Part shown: piece by piece, positions 16,987 through 24,892 of the stretch
How positions within the stretch are numbered: the stretch's first letter is position 1
How the letters are laid out: each line of letters starts with the position of its first letter
Assembly (NCBI GenBank): GCA_004282875.1
Contig: SHLT01000006.1
Location: 1-49,684, forward strand
From: Chromatiales bacterium
Lineage (GTDB): Bacteria > Pseudomonadota > Gammaproteobacteria > Steroidobacterales > Woeseiaceae
Reading direction: 5' to 3'
Length of the DNA stretch: 49,684 bases
Notes under the pieces: generated by a model
The model's database searches: none
Told to the model about the DNA's origin: nothing
The model's input: the letters and a program-made list of their open reading frames with translations, nothing else
Program-made: the position numbers and the translations under genes

Positions 16987-17559
16987 ATGAACAAGACACT
17001 ACTCGTTATTGCGGTGCTGCTACTGCTGCAAGGCACCGCCGCGGCACAGTCGAGTCAGCGGCCGACTACGGCAGACCTCGACTATACGTATGCCGAGCTG
17101 CGCTTCGTCGATGTCGACACCAACGGCGGCGACGGCTTCAAGCTGGGCGGGTCGTTCGACCTGAACGGGCCGTGGATCCTGCTTGGCTCGATCACCGACC
17201 TCGACTTCAACAACAATGTCGATGCGAGCATTCTTCAAATCGGTGGCGGCTATGTCTGGGGCTACAACACGAACTTCGACCTGATCGCCACCCTGCAACT
17301 CGTGCGCACCGACGTCGATAGCCTGGGCGGCAGTGCCGACGACACGGGACTTGCACTTTCCGCCGGTACCCGCGGCTGGCTGGCGCCGCAGTTCGAGATT
17401 CGTGCGTCAGTGAATCACGTCAACCTCGACAACAGCGATACCTTCCTTGAGATCGCAGGCGACTATCACTTCACCGACCAGGTCGCCGCCGGTTTGAGCG
17501 TGGAATTTGCCGGCGATACGGATATTTTTACCGTCGGCGCCCGCTGGTTCTTTAACTAG
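16987..17559 (+). CDS. Small outer-membrane beta-barrel protein
   Basis: The 190-residue protein has a signal peptide ending GTAAAQ. Alternating hydrophobic/polar strands follow (for example FDLIATLQLVRTDV and VDASILQIGGGYVWGY), and the last residues GARWFFN end close to the aromatic C-terminus expected of barrels. It resembles small eight-stranded barrels of the OmpA/OmpW/porin-like type, but I cannot name the family. GGAG precedes the ATG by about 8 bp. It is transcribed alone: a stem-loop at 17577-17621 lies just after its stop codon. Pore, adhesin or purely structural roles cannot be told apart from sequence. Confidence 0.75.
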   Translation: MNKTLLVIAVLLLLQGTAAAQSSQRPTTADLDYTYAELRFVDVDTNGGDGFKLGGSFDLNGPWILLGSITDLDFNNNVDASILQIGGGYVWGYNTNFDLIATLQLVRTDVDSLGGSADDTGLALSAGTRGWLAPQFEIRASVNHVNLDNSDTFLEIAGDYHFTDQVAAGLSVEFAGDTDIFTVGARWFFN

Positions 17560-17576
17560 CCGGGCAATTCGCATCC

Positions 17577-17621
17577 GGGAACCACGGGTTCGACCATTAT
17601 GTTGCATACCCGTGGATTCCC
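17577..17621 (+). terminator. Stem-loop after the barrel gene (possible terminator or 3-prime end hairpin)
   Basis: GGGAACCACGGGT (17577-17589) pairs with ACCCGTGG and TTCCC (17608-17621), with one bulged A. The 13-bp stem encloses an 18-base loop. It starts 18 bp after the stop codon of the barrel gene. There is no U-rich tail, so it may protect the transcript end or act as a weak terminator rather than a classical intrinsic one. A second small hairpin with a GAAA loop (GCGTTC-GAAA-GAACGC, 17666-17681) follows before the next gene. Confidence 0.45.
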
Positions 17622-17733
17622 TTACCCCGATGTGAAACGCTGCAACTGAAGATGAAAAAGGCACGGCGTTCGAAAGAACGCTTCGCAAAACCACCGGTCT
17701 ACGGTTCTTAACTAAGACAGCGGAGTTACCATC

Positions 17734-19170
17734 ATGAGCTTCATGCTTGGCATTACGCCCTGGCCAGTTGCGTCGGCATTACTTTGGATCATCCTGATCG
17801 TCGCCGCGCTCTATCTCATACGCAGTACCGCACATAAGACTATTCAGGCCGCGGCGCAAGGTTTGCACCGCAGCTTTCGCATGGCGTCAAAAGCCGTGTC
17901 GCGGTCTGAAACCAATCTCGCCGCCCGCAATCGCGACGTCCTGCTCGCGGCCGGGCGGGAAGCGAAGGAACGCATCATCGAGCGCGAGTTCGATCGCATC
18001 AACGAGACCGTCCGCAAGGACCTGGCCAATTACTCGGGCCTGCATCGCTCGCTGAGTGAGTCCATCGGGCGCATCGAGAAGGATCACCAGGAAGCCGTCG
18101 ACGTGCCGCCCGACCCGCCCGGCTGGGTCAAGGCCGTTAAAGCCGTTGCGGACATGGACGCCAAGGACGGGCGCGCTCACATCGGCAGCATCCTGAGCGA
18201 CATTCACAAGTCGTTGATCAAGGCGCACAAGGAAGCCATGGCCGCGTACCACGAGGCCAGCGCGAAGCGTCATAAACTGCTGCGGCACATGCGTCCCGAC
18301 TGGCGCAAGATCCAGCAGACGCTGGGCGCTGTCGGCAAAAACGTCGACAGTCTCCTGAGTCGCTCCGTCACGATCGACCGGCACATGCAGGAATACGAGG
18401 ATATCGTTCGCGGTCACGACCGCGCGACGTCGGTGCTGTCATCGTCATCGCTCGTTAACTTCTTCGTCTCGGCATTCGTGCTGTGCATCGCGATCGGCGG
18501 CGCCACGATCAATTTCTCGCTGATCGCAAGGCCCATGGCCGAGATGGTCGGCGGCACCAGCCTGATCGGGGACTTTCGCACGGCGGACATCGCGGCACTC
18601 GTCATCATCCTCGTCGAAATTTCGATGGGCCTGTTCCTCATGGAGTCGTTGCGCATTACCCGCCTGTTCCCGGTCATCGGCGCCCTGCCCGACAAGACGC
18701 GCGTGCGTATGATCTACATCACGTTCACGATCCTGTTCCTGTTGGCCAGCGTCGAGGCGGGCCTCGCCTACATGCGCGAGGTCCTGTTGCAGGACGAACT
18801 CGCGACAAGCGCCCTGCTGCGCGGTGAAGCCGCTGCCGCGGTTACAGCAACGGGCGAATTCATGTGGATCACGACGGCGGCACAGATGGGCATGGGCTTC
18901 ATACTGCCGTTTGCACTCGTGTTCGTGGCCATTCCGCTCGAGACCTTCGTGCATTCGCTAAGGACCGTACTCGGGCTAATCGGGATTTTCTTCCTGCGCG
19001 TTGTGGCGCTGGTTCTGCGCGTGCTGGCGAACATCTTCCTCTACCTTGGCGTACTACTGAAGCAGATGTACGACCTGCCACTGTTCGTGCCGCTCTGGAT
19101 CGAGGAACGCATGAGCCACACCGGGGACGGTCCCGCACCCGACCAGGACCTCAAGGGAGCGCGACTATGA
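17734..19170 (+). CDS. Unrecognised polytopic membrane protein with large coiled-coil domain
   Basis: I do not recognise this 478-residue protein. It has an N-terminal membrane helix (about residues 12-30) and then a charged helical domain of about 200 residues (30-230) with coiled-coil character. About five further membrane segments lie in residues 235-455: LVNFFVSAFVLCIAIGG, ALVIILVEISMGLFLM, IYITFTILFLLASVEAGL, MGFILPFALVFVAIPL, and a final pair. CGGAG sits about 12 bp upstream of the ATG. Its stop overlaps the start of the vWA lipoprotein gene (ATGA at 19167-19170), implying coupled translation and probably a complex: an inner-membrane scaffold with a lipoprotein partner. Confidence 0.8.
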   Translation: MSFMLGITPWPVASALLWIILIVAALYLIRSTAHKTIQAAAQGLHRSFRMASKAVSRSETNLAARNRDVLLAAGREAKERIIEREFDRINETVRKDLANYSGLHRSLSESIGRIEKDHQEAVDVPPDPPGWVKAVKAVADMDAKDGRAHIGSILSDIHKSLIKAHKEAMAAYHEASAKRHKLLRHMRPDWRKIQQTLGAVGKNVDSLLSRSVTIDRHMQEYEDIVRGHDRATSVLSSSSLVNFFVSAFVLCIAIGGATINFSLIARPMAEMVGGTSLIGDFRTADIAALVIILVEISMGLFLMESLRITRLFPVIGALPDKTRVRMIYITFTILFLLASVEAGLAYMREVLLQDELATSALLRGEAAAAVTATGEFMWITTAAQMGMGFILPFALVFVAIPLETFVHSLRTVLGLIGIFFLRVVALVLRVLANIFLYLGVLLKQMYDLPLFVPLWIEERMSHTGDGPAPDQDLKGARL

Positions 19171-19805
19171 AACGCATCATGATTCTTGCACTTTGCGCAC
19201 TCCTTGCCGCGTGCAGCAGTGATACGGCGCCGCGTAACACCGGTGTCTACATGCTGCTCGATACCTCGGGCACCTACAACGAGGAACTCGTCAAGGCCGA
19301 ACAGATCATTCGTTTTACGCTCTCGAGACTCGACGCGTCAGATTCGTTTGCCGTCGCTCGTATCGACACGGGCAGCTTCAGTGAACGAGACATCATTGCC
19401 AAGGCATCGTTCGATGACCGGCCGAGCGCCATCAATCGGCAGAAGCGCCTGTTCGCCGAGCAGGTGGGTGAATTCGTGGAGAATGCCGAGCCGGCACCGT
19501 ACACCGACATTACCGGCGGCCTGTTGCAGGCCGTCGAGTTCCTGAACGAGAAAGGAACGGGCAACAAGACCATCCTGATTTTCTCAGACCTCAAAGAGGA
19601 CCTTGAGAAAGGCTACGTGCGCGACATCGAGGTACCGCTTGAAGGCTTTGAGGTCATTGCACTCAATGTCACCAAGCTGCGCTCGGATAACGTCGACCCG
19701 CGCGAGTACCTCGGCCGGCTCGAGGAATGGCAGGGCCGCGTCGAGAAGACCGGCGGCAAGTGGCGCGTGATCAACGACCTGGATGGGCTGGAGGGCTTGC
19801 TCTAG
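19167..19805 (+). CDS. Lipoprotein with von Willebrand factor A-like domain
   Basis: The 212-residue protein has a lipoprotein signal (CALLAACSS, lipid Cys16). A vWA-like fold follows, with YMLLDTSGT giving the metal-site DxSxT at residues 32-36. DITGGLLQAVEF has the later threonine, and TILIFSDLKED the acidic residue of the fourth strand. vWA domains bind protein partners through a divalent cation. GGGAG precedes the ATG, and the first 4 bp overlap the membrane-protein gene upstream, so the two products are probably partners at the membrane. The serine at the third MIDAS position is replaced by threonine, so metal binding is likely but not certain. Function is unknown. Confidence 0.82.
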   Translation: MKRIMILALCALLAACSSDTAPRNTGVYMLLDTSGTYNEELVKAEQIIRFTLSRLDASDSFAVARIDTGSFSERDIIAKASFDDRPSAINRQKRLFAEQVGEFVENAEPAPYTDITGGLLQAVEFLNEKGTGNKTILIFSDLKEDLEKGYVRDIEVPLEGFEVIALNVTKLRSDNVDPREYLGRLEEWQGRVEKTGGKWRVINDLDGLEGLL

Positions 19806-19808
19806 AAG

Positions 19809-21155
19809 TCACGTGCTCTCGGCCTCGGCGCGCCGCGCCTCCAGCTCCTGGTTGCGTTTGACTGCCATGGCCTCGGCGATGGCGATTTCCTCCTGGCGCT
19901 TAATTTCGAGATTCACGATGCCGATCCACTGAGTCGCAACATTGCTCGAACGCGGCGTGCCGGCAGCCCTGCGAAACGCGCGCAACGCGTCGCCATAGTC
20001 GTGTGCGTTGTACAGGCACATGCCCAGCGTCAACTCGGCATGATCAGGATTCTTGAGACCGCCCTTTTCGATTCCCGCTCTTGCAGCGGTAACGCACTTG
20101 TTGTCTTCCCGGAGATTCAAAAACGCGTTGGCCAGGCGAACATAGAGAATGCCGTCATCCTCCATGCGGGCCGCCGTGCTCAGGGGCTCAACCGAGCGTT
20201 CGTCCTCTCGTGCCAGGGTCCAGGCTTGTGACAGGAGCCTGTAGTTCCTGGCGCTCTTCTCGACCCGGCCGCGCTCCATCTCGGCCTCGAGCAGCCTGGC
20301 CGCTTTGACGGGCACCTCGTGTTGCATGTAGAGCTGCGCCATTGTGACCAGCTCGGATTCGGATTCGAGGTGCCCCTGGATATATAGGGCCTCGTATGAC
20401 GAAAAGAATTTCACCTCGTCGCCAAGCTCCCGGTGCGCGTTGGCCAGGTACAGCCAGTAGCGTTTCTTGGGCCAGGTTTCGAGCAAGATTTCGTTGATGT
20501 CACGTATCTTCGCGTAGTTCTCCTGCTGGTAGTAGGCAAAGCTCAACAGCGCATACCAGTCTTCCTTAGTCTCTGTGTCGCGCTCGTCGGCGACGGCCAA
20601 TGCCATCTCGATCGGCTCGATCATTTCCGCATAGCGGCCAAGCTGGTAGAGGGTTTGCGCATAGAACGTGTACGCATCCGGCGCGGGATTCAGCTCCAGG
20701 TCGAACCATTCGCTGAGGCGCGACAGCGACTCGTCGTAGCGTTCTTCCATCGCCTGCAATTGCGCCACGGTGTACAGCGTGCTCTTGCGCATCGATTCCT
20801 CGATGCTCGGGATACTCAGGACCTTTTCGAAAGCGCCGATGGCCGCGTTGGTATCGCCTGCGCTGTGGTAGGAATAGCCGAGGTACTGGTACAGGTTTGC
20901 CTGTTCGTACTCGGTGTTACCGGTCTTTGCCACCTGGTTCGTAAGAACGTCGATGGCGTCGGCAAACTTTTCCTCGTCGATGAGGACTCGCGACTTTTCG
21001 ATGACTTCGTAAACGGAGCGGCTGACGGCCTGTGCCTGTCGCGTGGCCTGTGGCTGCGCTTCTTCGTTATTGGATTCTTGTGCGGTACCCGGACCGGCCG
21101 TTGCCATGAGCAACAGCGCGGCGAGTCCGGCGATTGTCCGTCTCTGGATTGTCAT
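19809..21155 (-). CDS. Secreted TPR-repeat protein
   Basis: The 448-residue protein has a signal peptide (IAGLAALLLMATAGPGTAQ) and then a region of helical pairs rich in the TPR pattern (for example YEQANLYQYLGYSYHSAGD and YVRLANAFLNLREDNKC). The C-terminus is a charged coiled coil ending EAEST. Such periplasmic TPR proteins often accompany TonB/ExbB systems or act as scaffolds; no TonB gene is near. It converges on the vWA lipoprotein, whose stop is 3 bp away, but the two are on opposite strands. The divergent gap to the thioredoxin-like gene contains a long inverted repeat (21235-21270). Confidence 0.82.
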   Translation of the reverse strand: MTIQRRTIAGLAALLLMATAGPGTAQESNNEEAQPQATRQAQAVSRSVYEVIEKSRVLIDEEKFADAIDVLTNQVAKTGNTEYEQANLYQYLGYSYHSAGDTNAAIGAFEKVLSIPSIEESMRKSTLYTVAQLQAMEERYDESLSRLSEWFDLELNPAPDAYTFYAQTLYQLGRYAEMIEPIEMALAVADERDTETKEDWYALLSFAYYQQENYAKIRDINEILLETWPKKRYWLYLANAHRELGDEVKFFSSYEALYIQGHLESESELVTMAQLYMQHEVPVKAARLLEAEMERGRVEKSARNYRLLSQAWTLAREDERSVEPLSTAARMEDDGILYVRLANAFLNLREDNKCVTAARAGIEKGGLKNPDHAELTLGMCLYNAHDYGDALRAFRRAAGTPRSSNVATQWIGIVNLEIKRQEEIAIAEAMAVKRNQELEARRAEAEST

Positions 21156-21234
21156 ATCGGTGCATTCTCAGACGTCTCCCGCGCTTTTGAATGCTCGAGT
21201 CATTCCCCTTCAAATGTCTCGAACGCGAATATGA

Positions 21235-21270
21235 TGCCTAGAACTATACAGTACCTTGTAGTTCTAGGCA
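21235..21270. promoter_or_regulatory. 12-bp perfect inverted repeat in a divergent promoter region
   Basis: TGCCTAGAACTA (21235-21246) and TAGTTCTAGGCA (21259-21270) are perfect inverted arms around a 12-base spacer. They lie between the divergent TPR gene (start 21155) and the thioredoxin-like gene (start 21324). Arm centres are 24 bp apart, about two helical turns. That suits a dimeric regulator, although an RNA hairpin in the thioredoxin leader is equally possible. There is no T tract. Confidence 0.5.
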
Positions 21271-21323
21271 AAGAAGAGGCCCCCGCCTGTCATAAACCGC
21301 ATGCCGCAGCGGTCCTCTGCACT

Positions 21324-21875
21324 ATGCGAATCAAACTCTTTGTCACAATACTCATCCTGTCATTTGCCAACGCCGTGGCGGCCGACGAGCCGCGCATCGC
21401 GCCCGACTGGACGCTGCAGTCCGTTGGTGGAGAAACCATTACGCTGAGCAAGGTCGCGGCCGAGCAGCCCGTCATCGTCGTGTTCTGGGCCACATGGTGT
21501 CCCTACTGCAAGGCGCTGATGCCGCACGTCCAGAGTGTCCGCCTCGAATACGGCGACCAGGTCAGGATCCTGGCCGTGCACTTTCGTGACGACAACGGCG
21601 ACCCTGTCGAATACATGGAGAACGCGGCTTACGACTTCACGGTCCTGCCCGATGGCGACGAGGTGGCAAAGCTCAATGACATCTGGGGAACGCCGGGCGT
21701 GCTGATTGTCGATCGCGACATGCACATCCGTTTCGACCAGTACGCACTCCCGCCTTACGACCTGCCAGCGACCGGGAAGTCGCCCTCGCACGGCAAGAAG
21801 GCGGCGTACAAGGCGCCCTACTGGGCCGCGGAATTGCGTAAGGCGCTCGATGTCGTGCTGGAGGAAACAAAGTAA
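21324..21875 (+). CDS. Exported thioredoxin-fold protein (TlpA/ResA-like), CPYC
   Basis: This 183-residue protein begins with a signal peptide (MRIKLFVTILILSFANAVAA) followed by a TlpA-like thioredoxin fold. WATWCPYCKALMPH contains the redox CPYC, and GTPGVLIVDRD supplies the cis-proline after the central insertion. CPYC resembles glutaredoxin/DsbC-type active sites and is often more oxidising than CGPC. The C-terminal 45 residues (KAPYWAAELRKALD) extend beyond the domain. The open frame runs far upstream across the divergent gene, but the signal peptide fixes the start at 21324. It probably handles disulfides or thiol reduction in the periplasm. No cytochrome maturation genes adjoin. Confidence 0.87.
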   Translation: MRIKLFVTILILSFANAVAADEPRIAPDWTLQSVGGETITLSKVAAEQPVIVVFWATWCPYCKALMPHVQSVRLEYGDQVRILAVHFRDDNGDPVEYMENAAYDFTVLPDGDEVAKLNDIWGTPGVLIVDRDMHIRFDQYALPPYDLPATGKSPSHGKKAAYKAPYWAAELRKALDVVLEETK

Positions 21876-21953
21876 CGACGTTAATGCGTTATGATTGCCG
21901 ACAGATCGCGTGACAGGCGCCCCGTAACCGGCAAATCCGACCAGGAATAAACA

Positions 21954-22394
21954 ATGCCCGAACTTGATATCGAGTGGGCCCAGACTTGGTACAACCTCTG
22001 GCACCTCGCACTCGCCTACCTGTTCGCCCTGCCCGTTGCGCTGGACCGCGAGGCTTCCAGCCGCAGCGCCGGCCTGCGCACGTTTCCGCTCGTTGCCATC
22101 GCGGCCTGCGGCTACACGCTTGTGGGGTTCTCTATTCTCGGCACGACCGATGCCGAGGCGCGCGTCCTGCAGGGCGTTATTACGGGTATCGGCTTCATCG
22201 GCGGCGGCGCGATTCTGAAAAGCCGCGGCAGCGTTACAGGAACGGCAACTGCGGCCAGTATCTGGACGACCGGTCTGATCGGCATCGCCGTCGCAGCCGA
22301 TCGCTTCGAGATCGCGCTGATCCTGTCGATTATGACATTTGCCACGTTGCGGCTAGGCCGGCAAATTAAAGAAAAGTTGCCGGAGTCCGACTAA
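21954..22394 (+). CDS. MgtC/SapB-family membrane protein
   Basis: The 146-residue protein has about four membrane helices and the MgtC family pattern: an early arginine/glycine motif (RSAGLRTFPLVAIAACGY), then GVITGIGFIGGGAILK and TGTATAASIWTTGLIG. The length equals the MgtC N-terminal membrane domain without the soluble C-terminal domain found in longer members. MgtC-type proteins inhibit the F-type ATP synthase and help growth at low magnesium in several bacteria; in environmental species the role is less clear. AGGA lies 8 bp before the ATG. The patatin gene follows 35 bp later on the same strand, so the two may share a transcript. Confidence 0.92.
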   Translation: MPELDIEWAQTWYNLWHLALAYLFALPVALDREASSRSAGLRTFPLVAIAACGYTLVGFSILGTTDAEARVLQGVITGIGFIGGGAILKSRGSVTGTATAASIWTTGLIGIAVAADRFEIALILSIMTFATLRLGRQIKEKLPESD

Positions 22395-22429
22395 AGGACT
22401 GATGTGCCAGGCCAACCAACCGGATCTCT

Positions 22430-23308
22430 ATGACTGACAAGCGAAAAAGCGTTTCACTGGTCCTCGGCAGCGGCGGCGCGCGCGGGCACGCGCACATCGG
22501 TGTTATCCGTGCGCTGGAAGAAATGGGGTATGACGTCCGCAATATTTCCGGCTGCTCGATGGGCTCGGTCATAGGCGGCATTTATGCCGCTGACAAGCTC
22601 GATACGTACACTGACTGGGCGTTCCAGCTGGCCAAGGGCGACGTCGTCAAACTGCTGGACTTCTCTTTCTCGCTACGCTCGATCTTCAAGGGCGAACGGA
22701 TCATCGAGGTACTCAGGGAGCTCGTCGGCGACCGCAAGATCGAGGACCTCGACAAGCGCTTCACAGCGGTTGCCACCTCGCTCGATGAGCAGCGCGAAGT
22801 GTGGCTGAACTCCGGATCACTGTTTACGGCCATCAAAGCGTCGACAGCCGTGCCCGGCGTCTTCTCACCCGTCGAACTGGACGAGCGCACGCTGGTGGAC
22901 GGGGGACTGGTCAATCCCATCCCCATCGCGCCCACACTGAATGATTCAACGGACCTGACCATCGCGGTCAACCTGGCCGGGCTAGGTGAGAAATACGCGC
23001 CGGCGGAGGAAGCGGCAAAGTCCGATGAGGAATCCAACAGCTACCGCGAGAAAATCGCCGACTTTCTCAGCGGACTGCGGGAGAAAGACGATTCCGGCGC
23101 CCCGGATAACGATCTCGACGCGGCCGACCTGCTGGTCAGGTCCATCGACGTCATGCAGGGCGCTATCGCACGCCTCAAACTCGCCGCTTACGCGCCGGAC
23201 AAGACGGTGGAAATCCCCCGCGACGCGTGCAGCTTTTTCGAGTTCCACCGCGCGGAAGAGATGGCCGATCTCGGCTACAAGAAGGCTCGCGAGGCACTCG
23301 CGGACTAA
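22430..23308 (+). CDS. Patatin-like phospholipase (RssA type)
   Basis: The 292-residue protein has the patatin oxyanion loop GSGGARGHAHIG at residues 13-24, the nucleophile elbow GCSMG (Ser43), and the catalytic aspartate in LVDGGLVNPIP. These are the marks of bacterial patatin-like esterases of the RssA branch. They hydrolyse acyl esters of phospholipids or other lipids using a Ser-Asp dyad. No signal peptide is present, so it acts in the cytoplasm or at the inner membrane. It follows the MgtC gene closely and converges with the MarR-like regulator, whose stop lies 28 bp downstream. Confidence 0.93.
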   Translation: MTDKRKSVSLVLGSGGARGHAHIGVIRALEEMGYDVRNISGCSMGSVIGGIYAADKLDTYTDWAFQLAKGDVVKLLDFSFSLRSIFKGERIIEVLRELVGDRKIEDLDKRFTAVATSLDEQREVWLNSGSLFTAIKASTAVPGVFSPVELDERTLVDGGLVNPIPIAPTLNDSTDLTIAVNLAGLGEKYAPAEEAAKSDEESNSYREKIADFLSGLREKDDSGAPDNDLDAADLLVRSIDVMQGAIARLKLAAYAPDKTVEIPRDACSFFEFHRAEEMADLGYKKAREALAD

Positions 23309-23336
23309 AGCGATACTTCCGGCTGACGGCGCAGGA

Positions 23337-23705
23337 CTACGAGGTGCTGGCAGCGAACCAGCGCTTCATGAAGCGACGCCCTTTCGGCGTGAGAAACACC
23401 CGCTTGACGCGCAGGTTCAGCGGATCCGCGCGCAGCTCAAGCAAGCCCGGTCCGGGGAGCTTTTTGGTCGTCAGGGATGAGAGATCCGCGATATTGCGCG
23501 ACAGCGCGGTAACCGATGTCGAATCAAGGAAGTTCAGCAGTTCGCGCTGACTCAGTCCCTCGTGGAAGAACACGCCGATAAGAATAAGAAGGCGTTGCGC
23601 GGTAATGTCGGCGCTGAGGCTAGAACGGGCAAAACGCAGCGCTTTCTCGAGCTGCTGCATTTCGGCAGTCACTGCCTCCACGCGGGGTGATGCTTTCCTG
23701 CTCAT
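23337..23705 (-). CDS. MarR-like winged-helix protein
   Basis: The 122-residue protein shows a winged-helix pattern: a helix (ITAQRLLILIGVFFHEG), the recognition-helix region LSQRELLNFLDSTSVTALSRNIADL, and a wing ending LTPKGRRFMKRWF. The LTxxGR ending is typical of MarR-type regulators. It is somewhat shorter than many MarR proteins, and its N-terminal dimerisation helix (EAVTAEMQQLEKALRFARSS) is compact. No ribosome site precedes the ATG at 23705, so the start may be leaderless or slightly different. Its target is unknown; the nearest candidates are the patatin, the coiled-coil gene and sodB. Confidence 0.75.
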   Translation of the reverse strand: MSRKASPRVEAVTAEMQQLEKALRFARSSLSADITAQRLLILIGVFFHEGLSQRELLNFLDSTSVTALSRNIADLSSLTTKKLPGPGLLELRADPLNLRVKRVFLTPKGRRFMKRWFAASTS

Positions 23706-23722
23706 GCGGCCATGTTAACGAA

Positions 23723-23748
23723 AAAAGCCAGCCCGAAGGCTGGCTTTT
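23723..23748 (-). terminator. Intrinsic terminator with a cUUCGg tetraloop
   Basis: Read on the minus strand, AAAAGCCAGCC and GGCTGGCTTTT form an 11-bp perfect stem closed by TTCG, followed by a TTTTTT run. The UUCG loop closed by C-G is exceptionally stable. It lies 44 bp past the stop of the coiled-coil gene (23792), which it most likely terminates. The A-rich left arm means it could also work in the other direction. Confidence 0.88.
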
Positions 23749-23791
23749 CTGCTTTCACTGTAACGAGCATGGTTGCGACCGGCAGCGAAAC

Positions 23792-24079
23792 TTAGTGGAA
23801 CTTCGCCTTGGCGGCGTTCTTCGCAATCGCCAGGCGTTCCCAGGCCTCCGTGAGGCCCGCCCGGATTTCGTCGACGGCGTCACTGCTCGAGTCTTTCAGA
23901 TTGTCGAGTTTCTTTCCGACCGCCTCACTCTTTTCCGTTAGCGTCGTCAGGTAGTCGTCGAGCTTTGACTCCTGCTCGAGTTTCTTCTGCTCCGCCTCCA
24001 CTTGCAGTGAATCGAGTTCGGCTTTGAGATGCGCCAGTTCGGCGCGAATTTCCTGTTCATACAGTTCTGTTCGAGTCAT
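23792..24079 (-). CDS. Small coiled-coil protein
   Basis: The 95-residue product (MTRTELYEQEIRAELAHLK...) is almost entirely heptad-like helix rich in Glu, Lys, Leu and Ala, with a break near KDSSSDAVDEIRAGL. There is no signal peptide or membrane segment. A GAGGAAG ribosome site precedes the ATG at 24079; a longer frame to 24169 lacks one and overlaps sodB. Small coiled-coil proteins of this type are often annotated as hypothetical or apolipoprotein-like. It lies 64 bp after sodB on the same strand, so it may be read from the sodB transcript, and it ends at a strong terminator. Confidence 0.75.
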   Translation of the reverse strand: MTRTELYEQEIRAELAHLKAELDSLQVEAEQKKLEQESKLDDYLTTLTEKSEAVGKKLDNLKDSSSDAVDEIRAGLTEAWERLAIAKNAAKAKFH

Positions 24080-24143
24080 GGCTTCCTCATGTTTATGATT
24101 CGTGAAAATTGAAATGCCGTTCTTTGCAGGCTCGGCGCGGGCG

Positions 24144-24758
24144 TCAGGCGGCCTTTCTGACGTTGACATTGCTCAGGTTTGCGGCCGCAAACTTCCAGTT
24201 GACCAGCTTGTCGAGAAACGTCTCGACGTAGCGTGCGCGCTCATTCCGGTAGTCGATGTAGTAAGCATGCTCCCAGACATCCAGCGTCAACACAGGCAGC
24301 ATGTGCGTGCCGAGCGGCGCGTCCGCGTTGACCGTTGTCATGATGCGCAGCCGGGGGCCGTCGAGTACGAGCCAGACCCAGCCGCTGCCGAAGTGCGACA
24401 ACGCGGCTTCCCTGAATCGGTCCCTGAACGTCTGTAGGTCACCAAAACTTTCTTCGATGAGGTCCTTGATACGGCCTTCGGGCACGCTGCCGCCGTTCGG
24501 CGACATGCTCTCCCACAGGAACGCGTGGTTCCAAGCCTGCAGGGCGTTATTGAGGATGTCGATATCGGCATTCTCGCGAGCCCTGGTCACCATGTCTTCG
24601 AGCGACAATCCCGCGTATGGCGTGCCCTCGACGAGCTTGATCAGCTTGTCGACATAGCCACGATGATGCTTGTCATAGTGGTACCTGAGCGTCTCAGCCG
24701 ATACGTACGGCTCGAGCGCATCGTAATCGTACGGTAGAGTGGATTGCGTGATAGTCAT
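24144..24758 (-). CDS. sodB: Superoxide dismutase, iron type
   Basis: The 204-residue protein carries the Fe/Mn superoxide dismutase metal ligands. They are the His of the LRYHYDKHH segment, the His of QAWNHAFLW, and the Asp and His of LDVWEHAYY. The Gln before WNH (NNALQAWNH) is where Fe-type enzymes place the active-site glutamine, and NADAPL replaces the Mn-type glutamine position, so the Fe form is likely. It turns superoxide into O2 and H2O2 in the cytoplasm. Two ATGs are adjacent (24761 and 24758). The strong AGGAGG gives a 7-base spacing to the second, so I start there. The upstream region carries paired inverted repeats (24778-24814). Confidence 0.95.
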   Translation of the reverse strand: MTITQSTLPYDYDALEPYVSAETLRYHYDKHHRGYVDKLIKLVEGTPYAGLSLEDMVTRARENADIDILNNALQAWNHAFLWESMSPNGGSVPEGRIKDLIEESFGDLQTFRDRFREAALSHFGSGWVWLVLDGPRLRIMTTVNADAPLGTHMLPVLTLDVWEHAYYIDYRNERARYVETFLDKLVNWKFAAANLSNVNVRKAA

Positions 24759-24777
24759 CATTAAACCTCCTTCAATT

Positions 24778-24814
24778 TGATAGTAATGCTATCACAATGA
24801 TTGCGATCTCGCAA
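24778..24814. promoter_or_regulatory. Two tandem inverted repeats upstream of sodB
   Basis: TGATAG-TAATG-CTATCA (24778-24794) is followed at a 21-bp centre-to-centre distance by TTGCGA-TC-TCGCAA (24801-24814). A further copy of the half-site TTGCGA lies just beyond (24819-24824). They sit 20 to 56 bp upstream of the sodB start, where an operator would act. They do not match the classical Fur consensus well, so a different redox or iron regulator is possible. Confidence 0.5.
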
Positions 24815-24892
24815 CTATTGCGAAACAGTCGTTCACAGCTAAAACCATACGAAGCAAAATCCGTCGTAAAAAGGCCGCTTGGTGCGCGTCGC

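Noticed and set aside
20433-21323. Upstream extension of the thioredoxin-like gene over the divergent TPR gene
   Set aside because: The extension is the antisense shadow of the TPR gene and would hide the obvious signal peptide at 21324.
24778-24814. Classical Fur box upstream of sodB
   Set aside because: The two inverted repeats differ too much from GATAATGATAATCATTATC-type sites to support that name; only inverted repeats are reported.
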